Source: Membranipora membranacea (taxonomy: Eukaryota > Bryozoa > Gymnolaemata > Cheilostomatida > Membraniporidae). From it: 64,000 bases of DNA. Positions within the stretch are counted from its first letter, which is position 1. Every line of letters begins with the position of its first letter. The DNA is taken from the NCBI GenBank assembly GCA_914767715.1, contig OU612065.1, forward strand, positions 16,864,001-16,928,000, given 5' to 3'. Shown piece by piece: positions 1 to 14,886 of the stretch. The translations under genes were made by a program, and so were the position numbers. The notes under the pieces were generated by a model. The model had not been told where the DNA came from, searched no databases, and worked only from the letters and a program-made list of their open reading frames with translations.

Positions 1-4
1 ATAG

Positions 5-121
5 TTTATTGATGCGAAGAGAAATCAAAATATTGAGCAACAGGAGATTTATCTACCCAATGCATCTGGGAGTGCAACTCCCACAGACAGCTGCCTTGTC
101 TTCAGTGCACGAAGGATAGTG
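5..121 (+). CDS. Possible internal exon of an unrecognised gene
   Basis: An open frame of 39 codons begins right after a TAG that could be a splice acceptor at the window edge and ends before a GTATGA that could be a donor. It starts FIDAKRNQNIEQQEIYLP and ends VFSARRIV. The composition (polar, with KR, QN and QQE runs) looks like protein rather than random AT-rich sequence. I recognise no domain. It may belong to the same + strand gene as the 483-673 exon, but no clean phase-matched link between the two could be drawn, so an intervening exon would be needed. Chance open frames of this size do occur. Confidence 0.22.
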
Positions 122-482
122 GTATGAGACCATACTATCCAGAGAACAGATGTTTGTCACCCATAGTTCTCAAAGACTGCTAGGCAAATTTTCTGAATCC
201 AACATATATAGAACAGATACTTGATGTCAGGAGGATGTGAATGTAACAAGTGTGCAGTGTGAGTTCGAGCATGTGTGATATCTTGAGAGAGAGGTTGCGG
301 TATATGGATAGGGAAAGGTGATAGTAAATCAATTGTGGAATCAAACTACTTATATCAGTTCTGGGACCTCTTGCATATTGGTTCTAGATGTAATATATTG
401 CATTAACAAAGCTTTGCAACTAACATTATTTGGTACAATTTGAGTAGTCATCCTAGAACTGAATCTCCACACTAAATTGTAG

Positions 483-673
483 GGCTGAAAATCGGAAAAC
501 TCTGGACAGAAAAGGATGACAGGTTGTTGATGAGTAGCTTTAATATGAAGAAAAACAAGCAGCTACTGAAGCGCAGGTTCACTGATCGTGAGATGAAGAA
601 TCGACGCACATTCCTGCTGGAATACACAGATATCAGCGCAAAACAGAGGGCCGCTCTATTAGGAATGGGCTAA
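483..673 (+). CDS. Probable terminal exon, Myb/SANT-like C-terminus of an unknown protein
   Basis: Following a TTGTAG acceptor, one frame reads GLKIGKLWTEKDDRLLMSSF, then a basic stretch with KKNKQLLKRRF, REMKNRRTFLLE and AKQRAALLGMG before a TAA. The pattern of a leading aromatic, acidic residues, LL, then a basic Arg-rich helix resembles a single Myb/SANT repeat (LWT-x-x-DD at the start, R-x-F-LLE at the end), which would suggest DNA or chromatin binding. That family call is inference from pattern only. The 5' exons lie upstream or outside the window. The gene would run toward the 3' end of H2A.X, so the two would converge. Confidence 0.4.
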
Positions 674-1732
674 AATTCATAGAGACTGAGTTAACATTCA
701 ATTCTTGAGTGCATGGTATAGCTTGTGATTAATATATTTTTTGTTATATGCTCTTCTTTTAATGAGGTCCGATGTACATACTTTCCTCTCTCTTTAATTT
801 AATCTCACATACTCAAAATATATACGCTGTGCAGATCTTGATTAGTTTGCAGTAACTCTACGAAGTTAACGGTAGCTTTACAATATCATTATGTCTGGAT
901 CGACAGTCAAACCAGGGTATATGGTGTTACAGGGGCACTAGCAGGTGAGATTTAATTTATGTTATCCAGTCTAATAAAAATTCTCAATTATTTTTTCAAA
1001 ATAAAGAGAGGTTCTCCAAAAAATAACCTACTAAAGGGATATGCAGGCTGGTTGTTCAACAGAACAGTAACTATGTAATGAGTAGAAGATACATTGGATA
1101 CTGCAGACAGTTCTAGAAGCTAGTTTTCCACACCAACTGTCATATGACAAACCAGCTATGCAATGTTGGTGCATGTTGATGCCTTAACCGCTCATTCAGT
1201 CTTTGCAAAACGGTAAATAAATTTCTATCCTTGGGTCAATCCAGGGGATATTGTCCTTATCAAAATCTGGTTGCTCCATGCCAAGTGAGCATATAGTTAC
1301 TATACAAAAATGACCCATCAGCATAGATATAAAAACAGTACTCGGACGTGTACAATGCAGTGGATTTGAGTAGTGAACTATGACGCAGGTGCATTGACGA
1401 TAGCTTTATGCTGCTTGGGCCGGCCATGAGGAGCTTGTACTAGCGAAGGCCTCGAAACAGCGCTTGACTCATGGTTTCTAGCTGAAGACCTTAGTGTTGT
1501 GCAGCTTGCTTCCCAAATCTATGAGCTAGAGGTATAATGACTCAATATAATAAGCACCACTCATCCTTGTTGACACCCCTTTGACTTTGAGTGTCGACTT
1601 GTTCAAATCAAGTAAGTAATTGGCCCACCGGTTATGATGGCTCATACCAGAAAATCAGCAGTGTGTCCATCCCGACACAATCAACTCATAAATCTGCCAC
1701 ACACATTGAACAACTCTTTGGCAAGTTGTGGT
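674..1732. other. Intergenic stretch between the Myb-like exon and H2A.X; one weak exon-like frame
   Basis: Mostly AT-rich sequence without clear genes. One short segment, 1444-1531 on the + strand, sits between a TACTAG acceptor and a GTATAA donor-like site and encodes 29 codons containing LETALDSWFLAEDLSVV and ASQIYELE. This reads like real protein but matches nothing I recognise, and an overlapping frame also looks plausible, so it is not called as a gene. No tRNA or snRNA was recognised here. Confidence 0.3.
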
Positions 1733-1748
1733 GGCCCTGAAAAGGGCC
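1733..1748 (-). terminator. Histone mRNA 3' stem-loop
   Basis: On the minus strand, 24 bases past the H2A.X stop codon, the sequence GGCCCTTTTCAGGGCC followed by ACCAC forms a 6-bp stem with a TTTC loop. This is the canonical metazoan replication-dependent histone 3' end, bound by SLBP and cleaved without polyadenylation. A purine-containing stretch with CCAAAGAG follows a few bases later, in the place expected for the histone downstream element that pairs with U7 snRNA. Confidence 0.95.
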
Positions 1749-1772
1749 GTTGGGGTCTAATGTTTAAGGCAT

Positions 1773-2174
1773 CTAGTATTCCTGACTCTGTGATGATTCT
1801 TTCTTCTTGGATCCAGACTTTCCAGGCAGAAGGATAGCTTGGATATTTGGCAGCACACCTCCTTGAGCTATGGTAACTCCAGAGAGAAGTTTGTTCAACT
1901 CCTCATCATTTCTGATTGCCAACTGGAGATGCCTGGGGATGATCCTGCTCTTCTTGTTGTCCCTGGCAGCATTTCCAGCCAACTCCAAGATTTCAGCAGC
2001 AAGGTACTCCATGACAGCAGCCAGATACACTGGGGCACCAGCTCCTACTCTCTCTGCATAGTTTCCCTTCCTCAGATGTCTGTGGATTCTTCCTACTGGG
2101 AACTGAAGTCCAGCTCTTGAGGACCTGGTTTTGGCCTTTCCTTTAGCTTTTCCTCCTTTGCCTCGTCCTGTCAT
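1773..2174 (-). CDS. H2AX: Histone H2A.X (intronless, replication-type)
   Basis: A 133-residue intronless frame with the complete H2A fold: basic N-terminal tail ([14 protein letters not shown]), the [10 protein letters not shown] motif at about residues 20-29, the acidic-patch helix [20 protein letters not shown] and the docking segment [13 protein letters not shown]. The tail is longer than canonical H2A and ends SSQSQEY. The last four residues fit the H2A.X consensus SQ[E/D]-aromatic, the site phosphorylated by ATM/ATR-type kinases at double-strand breaks. A TATA box lies about 70 bp upstream of the ATG, and a histone stem-loop replaces a poly(A) signal downstream. It is transcribed away from DPAGT1. 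Identification as H2A is certain; H2A.X rests on the SQEY end. Confidence 0.97.
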   Translation of the reverse strand: MTGRGKGGKAKGKAKTRSSRAGLQFPVGRIHRHLRKGNYAERVGAGAPVYLAAVMEYLAAEILELAGNAARDNKKSRIIPRHLQLAIRNDEELNKLLSGVTIAQGGVLPNIQAILLPGKSGSKKKESSQSQEY

Positions 2175-2496
2175 TGTGATAGATCGTGAGTGTGCTGATG
2201 AATGTGAATTAAATGAACTGAACTTACCGCGTGTAGCTCACATATTTATACCTACAGTAGAATCACGTGGTACAGTTGACTCCATAGCCAATCAATTTTT
2301 GCAAATAATGAGTGCACTGTATTTGAATTTTCTCTCACTAATCCGCATGCTATCACCCTGCCTATTTTTTTGCAAGGCAATATTGGGAAAACTTACTAGA
2401 AAACCTAAATATCATACATTCTCACAAAATCACACAATATGGCAGCCTCCACAAAATAATTTTCTGCATCAGATATTCCAGTCCAAACTGACAAGA
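2175..2496. promoter_or_regulatory. Shared divergent promoter region of H2A.X and DPAGT1
   Basis: These 322 bp separate the two divergent start codons. Visible elements are TATTTATA at 2243-2250 (TATAAATA read toward H2A.X), a palindromic CACGTG E-box at 2264-2269, a CCAAT at 2288-2292 (NF-Y type, typical of histone and bidirectional promoters) and an octamer-like TTTTGCAAAT at about 2297-2306. The TATA box favours H2A.X; no TATA is obvious for DPAGT1. Assigning the elements to one gene or both is inference. Confidence 0.7.
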
Positions 2497-5400
2497 ATGT
2501 CATCTGCCATGGAGTTTGTGATCCCAGTTGGTCCATTGTTGGTTAACATATGCTTAACAGTCATAGCAAGTTGTATTCTATTCAATATCATCCCTAAATT
2601 CAAGGATATGTTCATAGCTGCTGGGTTATCTGGTATTGATATGAATAAACTATCTCACTCTGGCCCTGGGCCTGGCACCACTTCAGAGAAAGAAAAACAA
2701 GCTACAAACTCTCCCCAGTCTCAAAATGACAGTAAACCTAAGAGTTCTGCACCTGGGAAACCTGTGTTGTGAGTTTATTTTAGCAAATTCCTGGTTTTAA
2801 TGACACACTGAAAGTAAGAAAACTGCAACAATGAATAGAATAGATTCAACAATGATTGATTTGATGGTATGATGAAGAAACTATGAATTATCAGTCTTCA
2901 AAAAACATAATGTTCTCAACCAGTCCAGCTGCAGATCATGGCACCTTTCAAACTTGTTTGTCAGCGCTGTACATATAACATGCCATAAAAAGACTTTGGC
3001 CGGAAGGAAAAGTTTAGAACTGCTGATTCAATTTTGCTTACTGCAACAAGTTATATCAGAATAAGGTTATTTCACTTCTGCAGGAAACATATTTTATAAC
3101 CGTAACTGACCATAATATAGCCGATGAAGTCAATAATATTACCCAATGTAAGTTTTTATTTAACAGGCCCGAAGCTCAAGGAGTTCTATGTGGCGCCGTA
3201 TACCTTATTGTTGTGTTCCTCTTTATCCCCGTCCCATTCTACAAACATTTGGCTGAGAAAGATGCACAATTTCCACACTATGAGGTAATATATATATATA
3301 TAAGGTATCGTTTGATTACAGGGATGCTCAAGATAGGATAGAACTGTGGTTTTTATTTATTACTAGCTCTCGCTGTGAAATGCACTAATTGTTTCACCCT
3401 TATTTTTTGGTCACATGTTTGATTAATTACCAGATACTTTGTCAGTTTGTAGACTATCTAGCAGCGCTGTTATCTATGTGCTGTATGCTCTTCTTGGGTT
3501 TCACTGATGATGTCCTGAATTTAAAATGGAGACACAAACTCTGGTTACCCACCATGGCTTCACTACCGCTGCTCATGGTGTACTTCATCAACTTCAATCA
3601 TACAACCATTGTCATACCGAGACCATTCCAGGAGCTCTTTGGGGCAACAATGAATCTAAGTAAGTCTTCGCTACGAGAATGTATGAATTCTTCTGTGCCT
3701 GATCCGTATATGATTCTTATTTTAGGGACTCACTAGTTAGATGAGTTTTTATGCCGTCAATGTTGAAAGGAGGGTGATTTCCTGGCATGAACCTTGAATG
3801 TCAGTATAAGTCATAACTTGAGTTCAAGTTGTCCAAATGAGTTGTTATTGGACTAATTTTCTAGCATATCACCTGGAAAGCCACCTCTGATATTTTTAAG
3901 CTTTATTTCCTAGATACTCTACCAGAACAATGATATTCATAGACTCTTAAATTCCATAAAAAAACATGCAAATGTCCAATTCCAAGCTTAGCAGAGACAA
4001 TTGATTATAGCAATATTGGATTGACAAACCATCAAAGTAAGTCTGCTCACAAATAACCAGACATGTTTTCTGACTAGGTTTTCTATATTACATCTACATG
4101 GGGATGATGGCTGTGTTCTGCACTAATGCAATCAATATACTGGCTGGTGTGAATGGATTGGAAGCCGGACAGACTCTAGTCATAGCCATATCTGTGGTGA
4201 CATTCAATGTCTACCAGCTGCTATTTGGTGAGCGAGTTTAATCCTTTGATGAGTTAAAATGACACACAATGGTTTCGCAAAGCTCCTATTTTGGCCATTG
4301 ATATTAAATCAATAGACAAACGTGGTTAAGAGAGTGTCATATTTGTGAAAAGCGCCGAGATGAATTTAGTCTGTGGGTGACAGGTCGCTCCTTTCGTTGC
4401 CTGTATCCACGACCACAAATACCTGATGGCATAAAATTGACTCTTTTGCTTCCCAGGGAACTCAAATCATTTTGTCAAACCAATCTGTCTACCAAGAAGG
4501 CTATATGTCTTTTAGTTGATGTCAGTAATCTCTATCTATCTCTTTTTATTTAGGTATGCACAAAGCTGAAGCTCATGTGTTCTCATTATATCTACTGATA
4601 CCATACATAGGAGTCACCATACCACTGTTTTATTATAACTGGTATGTATGTATGGTCTCCTATTGATTTTACTAATTTACAATTCCATTTATTTTCCACA
4701 TACCGGTGAAATATTAAAATTCTTGGCCTGTATCGCCATTCATTTGATAGAAATGGTACAGTGTAGTTTCTCACATATATCCTAATGATGGCATAAAAAT
4801 ACTGCACATCGGTCTAAATTGGATAGTTTTGAAATAGAAAATAAAAATTACCCAATTGATGGCTTGGTGATGTGGCTTCTGTTCGGCAATCATAAAAATG
4901 AAAATTTATAATATTTCATGCTAATTGCTCCTCTATCTCATCTCTGTTTTCTTTGTTAGGTGCCCTGCTCAGGTGTTTGTTGGAGACACATTCTGTTATT
5001 TCTCAGGTATGGTGTTTGCTGTGGTATCTATCCTTGGTCACTTCAGTAAAACTATGCTGCTATTCTTCTTGCCGCAGATTGTGAATTTCTTATACTCAGT
5101 ACCTCAGCTGTTCAGGCTTCTACACTGTCCTCGTCATCGGCTTCCCAGGTGAGCGATATTTTGATCTACTAGCTTATTTATCTGTAGGCAGCAAATAACT
5201 GACCCTGAATTACTCATGGCACAATTACGTTAGATATGCTGTACAAAATATAGCCTAATACATTATACCCTAGAGGAGGAGTAGAGATGTTAACTGGAGT
5301 CAAGTTTAACTAGTTTATCTAGATGATTTGCTAGCTAGCACTAAATTTGTATGATAAAGAGGGGAGTAAGTGTTAGCTAGCCTCAAATCTAGCTAGTTCA

Positions 5401-5858
5401 GGCATAGGCAAAATGGCAAACTTCTTTCTTGTGATTACTTTACTCATCCAGGGTAGTCAAGATTCATATTTATCAATATTTTTGTTTAGGAACTAAGTTT
5501 GACTCAGAAGCATGTGGTTTTCATCATTGTTTCTTGTTTTCATTCTAGAGTCAATCCTGAGACTGGATTATTGGGTATGAGTACAACCAAAGTCAAGGAG
5601 TCAGATTTGAATAAGCTCGGTCAACTAGTCATAATAATCTTGGAGCCCCTTGGACTTCTCTACGTCAAGAGAACAGAGGAAAAAGATGATAAATATATTG
5701 AATATAACAATATGACCATCATCAACTTGGCAATCAAGTTTCTTGGACCAATAGAAGAAGGAAAGTTGACTAGTGTTTTGCTTTTTGTTCAAGTGCTGGC
5801 CAGCTTATTAGCTTTTACAATCAGACTTCATGTCTCCACCTATTTCTATGACGACTAA
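2497..5858 (+). CDS. DPAGT1: UDP-GlcNAc:dolichyl-phosphate GlcNAc-1-phosphotransferase (DPAGT1/ALG7), 7 exons
   Basis: It transfers GlcNAc-1-phosphate from UDP-GlcNAc to dolichyl phosphate on the ER membrane, the first and tunicamycin-sensitive step of N-glycan assembly. Exons: 2497-2768, 3167-3284, 3446-3659, 4078-4227, 4554-4641, 4960-5148 and 5549-5858, all with GT-AG borders and matching phases, giving 446 residues. Family motifs seen: [15 protein letters not shown] (Asp-Asp motif), [54 protein letters not shown] and NNMTIINL, with many membrane spans. It is about 38 residues longer than the human enzyme because of a Ser/Pro/Lys-rich insert in the first loop (about residues 54-88). The frame is open upstream, but the chosen ATG precedes the first membrane helix; a second ATG four codons on is possible. 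Confidence 0.96.
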
Positions 5859-5985
5859 AGCCACACGACTATTAGACTGCTTTTTTGCTTGTGATAATCT
5901 TTCTGCTCTGCTATCTAGGAAATATCACCATTTCGTTCATTGTTGTTATCATGTTACTTCATACAGCATGATTGTTATTTTTTTC

Positions 5986-5991
5986 AATAAA
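5986..5991 (+). terminator. Poly(A) signal of DPAGT1
   Basis: A canonical AATAAA lies 128 bp after the DPAGT1 stop codon and is followed by T/G-rich sequence, as expected for cleavage and polyadenylation. Confidence 0.75.
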
Positions 5992-7022
5992 TATTTTGCT
6001 TTGGCTACCTTTGCTTGGTCATGCGCGTCATTTTCCATAAAGGAGAGCAGATTTAAAAGTGGAATGCTTTCACTGAAGCTCCATCCCTTTTGTGCTTTCC
6101 CCTATCATCTGTATTTTGGCAGGATGATATCTGGAATTCTGATGCTTGCTTGCAGTAGTCTGATGTAGATCACAATATTCAGTTTTGCTTGCTAACTGTC
6201 CGAGCACCGGAGTTGTGTCAACATAATTCGCTAAAATGCAGACAAAAACTTACACTCATGTCCAATAGTGCTTGGGGCAACACAGGAAATGGGCAAATCA
6301 GTGCAGGTGGAAAGGTCAAAAGTAAAGCAGTTATTGCCCATTGTTATAGTGTATATATGCAAATCCTGGGTTTCAATGTTGATCGATCATTGTAACAGAC
6401 CATTTTGCAGTTGGGTGGCTCAAATTTATCCTAGGTGCTAGGTGCGATTACAAAATGGGGGGATTTACTGATTTATACTATTTTACAGATTTTGGCATCA
6501 AATCAACTATAATAGAGGTAACAAGAAAAACTGAAATTTGGCAATAACAGAGCTTTATTCCTTCAAAAATACTGTCCTGGTTAATGATTAATTAGTTACA
6601 GGATTCAACAATGAATGTGATGGTCTGCTGAATATCCCGGCTGCGACTTGGGATTGACCACTGAAATTGCAAAAACTCTGCACACATGTGTCTGGTACAA
6701 TATCAGAACAAATGTAAAAACTATCTACATGATATACAAAGCAATACATTGCAACAAATACTGGAAATACTGATTGTGAGCAAAAACTCAAGAGGACAAT
6801 ACAAATGCGTTATTTTTGGGTTGTGCATGAAAAAATATATAATACAATTTTAGAATTAGTATTTTTAACAGGCCACAAAGAGGAGTGGAACTCTCTGAAC
6901 GCCGATAAGTGGTCTAAGTGCTCAGGCAGCGAGTTAGTGGCATACATTATATTGAGTGTTTGGTAATGTAATGTCACTTACACGCATTGCAGCCGTCTAA
7001 TAAGCTGTTGCACAAATTGCAC
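5992..7022. other. Intergenic region between convergent DPAGT1 and CHEK1
   Basis: About 1 kb of AT-rich sequence between two genes that point toward each other. Short open frames here have no recognisable product. I see no RNA gene or mobile element. Confidence 0.6.
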
Positions 7023-7068
7023 TTTATTTATAATGTTCTATTAAATATTCTTGTTTCATCTATTTATT
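7023..7068 (-). terminator. Candidate poly(A) signals of CHEK1
   Basis: Two copies of TTTATT (AATAAA on the minus strand) at 7063-7068 and 7023-7028 lie 33 and 73 bp past the CHEK1 stop codon. Either would give a very short 3' UTR. Confidence 0.6.
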
Positions 7069-7100
7069 TGGCTAATCGCGTGATCTGTAGTTCGAGCGCG

Positions 7101-11699
<4,599 letters not shown>

Positions 11700-11994
11700 G
11701 ATGTTGTTGTAAGTCTGTGCTAAAACCAGATCAAATAAGCAGTGTAAATAATTAAATAAACACCTTAACATTTTAGAATATACTCCATGTCATTTATTGG
11801 GAGATTCATAGAACAGTTCATGGACTGGTTCTCCTTTTATGTCTGTGCTGTCGAATATGAAGAGCGGAGTACCTTACCGCATACCAACAAGGAAAAGCAT
11901 ATAACTGAAATTGAGAGGTTGTGTCATACTTGCCAAGTAATCTAAACACAAAATAGGGAGATTCCATTTTACGGTGATACTGAACCACAACGTG

Positions 11995-12105
11995 GTGCTT
12001 CGAGGGTGCGAAGCACCCGAGTCACACACCTGGGGGTTTGGGGGGCGGTGCGACCCCCCAGCGGGTTACGGGGCGGAGCCCCGTCTGCAGAAGCTCTGAG
12101 AGCGT
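11995..12105. repeat. GC-rich cluster of three hairpins
   Basis: In about 110 bp there are three strong hairpins: GGTGCTTCG / CGAAGCACC, GGGGGG...CCCCCC around GCGGTGCGA, and ACGGGGC / GCCCCGT around GGA. The block is far richer in GC than the surrounding DNA, suggesting insertion of a structured repeat inside the hAT-like element. I cannot assign it to a named family. Confidence 0.55.
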
Positions 12106-12224
12106 TTCCAGCCACTAGGAAGGGCTGAAAAGGTATATTTGACCCCAAATAATTTCATGTTTGTACTAGTACTAAAATATCAAACTGAGGTGAAATACAC
12201 TTTAAACAATTACAATCAATCCAT

Positions 12225-12321
12225 GGGCCCCTGGGACTCTTACATACATGCCTATACATTGTCAATGTCCAGTATCAAACACCCCATTGGCAAAGTAGAG
12301 GCATGTAAGTCTCAGGGGCCC
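12225..12321. mobile_element. Foldback MITE, family A, copy 1
   Basis: Imperfect inverted repeat: the left arm starts GGGCCCCTGGGACT-CTTACAT and the right arm ends CATGTAAGTCTCAGGGGCCC, with TCAATG / CATTGG pairing near the centre. It shares both ends and the internal order with the copy at about 60003-60098, which makes it a dispersed family rather than a chance palindrome. It lies inside the hAT-like element. Confidence 0.7.
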
Positions 12322-12323
12322 TT

Positions 12324-12339
12324 GCCTGTCAAGACAGGC
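12324..12339. repeat. Small inverted motif (GCCTGTC-AA-GACAGGC)
   Basis: A perfect 7-bp inverted repeat with a 2-bp spacer directly adjoins the right end of the foldback MITE. Related motifs occur at 15142-15166 (TAGCCTGTC / GACAGGCTA, 7-bp spacer) and 16147-16186 (CTAGCCTGT / ACAGGCTAG with an extra internal copy), all within 4 kb. Confidence 0.5.
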
Positions 12340-14596
12340 TACAAGTGCCCATGCATCATCAAGATCTGAAAATGTGCTCAGTCACAGACAGTGAGAATCC
12401 AGATAAGGTACTATATTCCTGTTTGACTAACATTAAATACGTTTCAAAGTGTTTGGTCCGAGCTTTGTTAAATTGTAGTGGACCTACCTTTGGAATTGTT
12501 AGGTTTCTATTTTCCTTCACTTAAATTTAACTAGACTAGACAGTACAAAATTATTACTAAAAAATGTGTGACCTGAAGGTAATACACCTGTAATTGGGTG
12601 AAGGTCAACTTGTTGCACCCATCCTCCAAAATAAAATGATTAGTATGCTGATGAAAAATGAGGGTGTAGCCAATTCAAAAGCACCGCTATCAGTGATATT
12701 GAACCCTGTCAATATTTTCAGGTGTATTTGCAATGGAAATCTATTGAATTAAAGTTTGAAAATCTTTTTGCAAAATCATTTTTGGAAGATCAATGCATAC
12801 GGATTGGCTAATGTAAATAAGACCGGAAATGTGTGCAAAATGCAATGGTCTTATATATGAGGCCACTAAAAAATTCTGACAACCGTTTTTCAACCCATAG
12901 TCACCAATATGGAAGACCAGGAGCATACCATCATTTTGAGTGGTTTGGTTAAAGAATTGAAAGAACCTGAAGCAGGCCTATTGAGGTGACAAGTCAACAT
13001 AGTTTGCATGTAAAGCAATGGGGAAATAAATAGAGGTGTTGGACTGAAAGGAAATGAAAACTAAATGTATGCACTTGACTAGCTACTTTATATTTTGACC
13101 AATGACAGTCAGTGTTGTGAGTTATGAGAGGATGCTATTGGTCATTTACAATAATAGGCTGAATCTTAACAAAACAGGTAAATTTTTTAGGATTGTTTAA
13201 TTTGATAATTCCTTTCAATTTTGTGTGCAAAGACCTTAACAGTAACTAGTCAACAACAACATGTGCTTGGATAACTATCAAAAAATTGCGATTGGGCTGT
13301 TTTCTCTAAAATCTGGAGGAAATAGAGAGATTTACAAAAAGTGGGAGGTGGGTGTAAAAATCTGGAGGGTCACGCCTAAATCGGGAGACTTGGCAAGTAT
13401 GGGTTGTGTGGTGTTAGGTTAAATTATAACTCCGTGGATGTGTGCCTCTATGATGTGTGCAATCAATTTTGGTCGATTATCATTGAATCATAGTTGCTGA
13501 ATCAATTCAAATTAATTTATTTAACTATAATTGAAAATAAATCCAACTCCCTGTCATCAAAAATGTTCCGCATTTGATCGAGAAATATGAACGGGTATAC
13601 AGTTAGGTCAGTTATAGCCTATAGTTAGGCTGTGAGGAGAAATCGCAAGGTTCAGTTGGTGATAAACATGTCAAAATAAACATAGGTTGGGTGGGGGTCA
13701 ATTATTCACATACGGGATTTTTTAAGAGATGCAATAGTATTCAGATTGACTTAAATACCACTCCTAGCAGCATGTAAATTTAAAATATCCCACTAGCATG
13801 TTGTATATGTCACATTTACAGAATCCACAATTTTACTGATATAGCAGTACTCAGACTCAGCAAGGAGCTAACTCCTTGGACTCAGTATCTTAGAAAGTTA
13901 AACGAGTTATTTTTGGGATCTGAGCTAAACTGACTATAACATCGAAAATGTGTGTCTCTTTTGTATTTCGCGCCCCTAGTAAGTAATTGAAAAGAAGAGT
14001 CTAAGCAGGTGCAATTTTTACACAACTAAAAACAGGAATAAGCTGTAGGCCTACACGTCAATGTCTTAGACATTTCCAGACTAGCATGTTTTTGCAAGCT
14101 TTTTTTTTAACAAAAAAGGGAGAATTATGCTACCCAAAAGAAAGTTGATACTGGACACTTGGCAAAAAAAAAGAAGTAATGTAAGTCCCAGGGCCTACTT
14201 ATAAGCACACACACAGGTACACCACTAACCCACAAGGCCACTATTAAGAAAGATCCTAGTAGTAGTAGCTGCAATGTACCAGGGGGAGTTTATTCAATTG
14301 GTAGCAGTAGGTTCAATCATTCATTGACTGGTAGAGTAACAGTTTGCCAGGAAAAGCAGTTGTTAAGGAATAGTGAAGGAACACCAAGAATAGAAATTTT
14401 AGGCACCTAATAATAACCAGTCAAATGAGTTACAACAGGTTACAGGTAGTAATCCTTGATTACTGTTCTAACTAATACTAACTAAACCATCAAGGCAAGT
14501 TGTCCCGCAGGCCTTCTATAGTTTTACTTACTTACTCCCCAGGTAATCATATTCGCTTGCCCAGCAAGCATATAGGATGCATTCACCAGGGTCTTT

Positions 14597-14609
14597 GGGG
14601 GGGGGGGGG
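14597..14609 (+). repeat. Poly-G tract (13 G)
   Basis: An uninterrupted run of 13 guanines in AT-rich intergenic DNA. The length may be approximate because homopolymers are error-prone in sequencing. Confidence 0.8.
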
Positions 14610-14886
14610 AGATTGTTTTACTACTTTGGGTGATCATTTAATTTGACGGCATTTAGTCAAGGAATAGACTGAGAGAATTTGTAGATTTGTGAAAAAGTCG
14701 GTACCCCAGTGGTTGACCACTGGACTTGCACTAACTACAGAAGAGAATGCCTGTGAGTTGTCCTAACGACCAGGCCAAAGTTAGTAGTTAACTCCAGCAG
14801 TCCATGGTCTTGTAGTCAAGAGACAAGACCCAATTCTAGATATGCTTGGGAGTGGATGGTAGGTGCACACAAGACACCTTTGATAT

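Larger units (their letters stand above)
11925..13401. mobile_element. Non-autonomous DNA transposon, hAT-like (1,477 bp)
   Basis: The ends are perfect 14-bp inverted repeats, CATACTTGCCAAGT at 11925-11938 and ACTTGGCAAGTATG at 13388-13401. Immediately outside is a perfect 8-bp direct repeat GGTTGTGT (11917-11924 and 13402-13409). An 8-bp target duplication with CA...TG ends is the hAT signature. There is no transposase frame inside; instead it carries GC-rich hairpins and a nested foldback MITE, so it is non-autonomous and has itself been a landing site. Confidence 0.85.

Noticed and set aside
1839-2120. Plus-strand open frames across the H2A.X gene
   Set aside because: They are the reverse strand of a strongly constrained histone gene and encode nothing recognisable.
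2131-2496. N-terminal extension of DPAGT1 from an upstream in-frame ATG
   Set aside because: It would overlap the start of H2A.X and the promoter, and the added residues resemble no part of the enzyme; the ATG at 2497 directly precedes the first membrane helix.
14701-14830. tRNA-like start CCCAGTGGTTGACCACTGG as a SINE
   Set aside because: It forms a local hairpin and resembles an A-box, but no B-box follows at a suitable distance.
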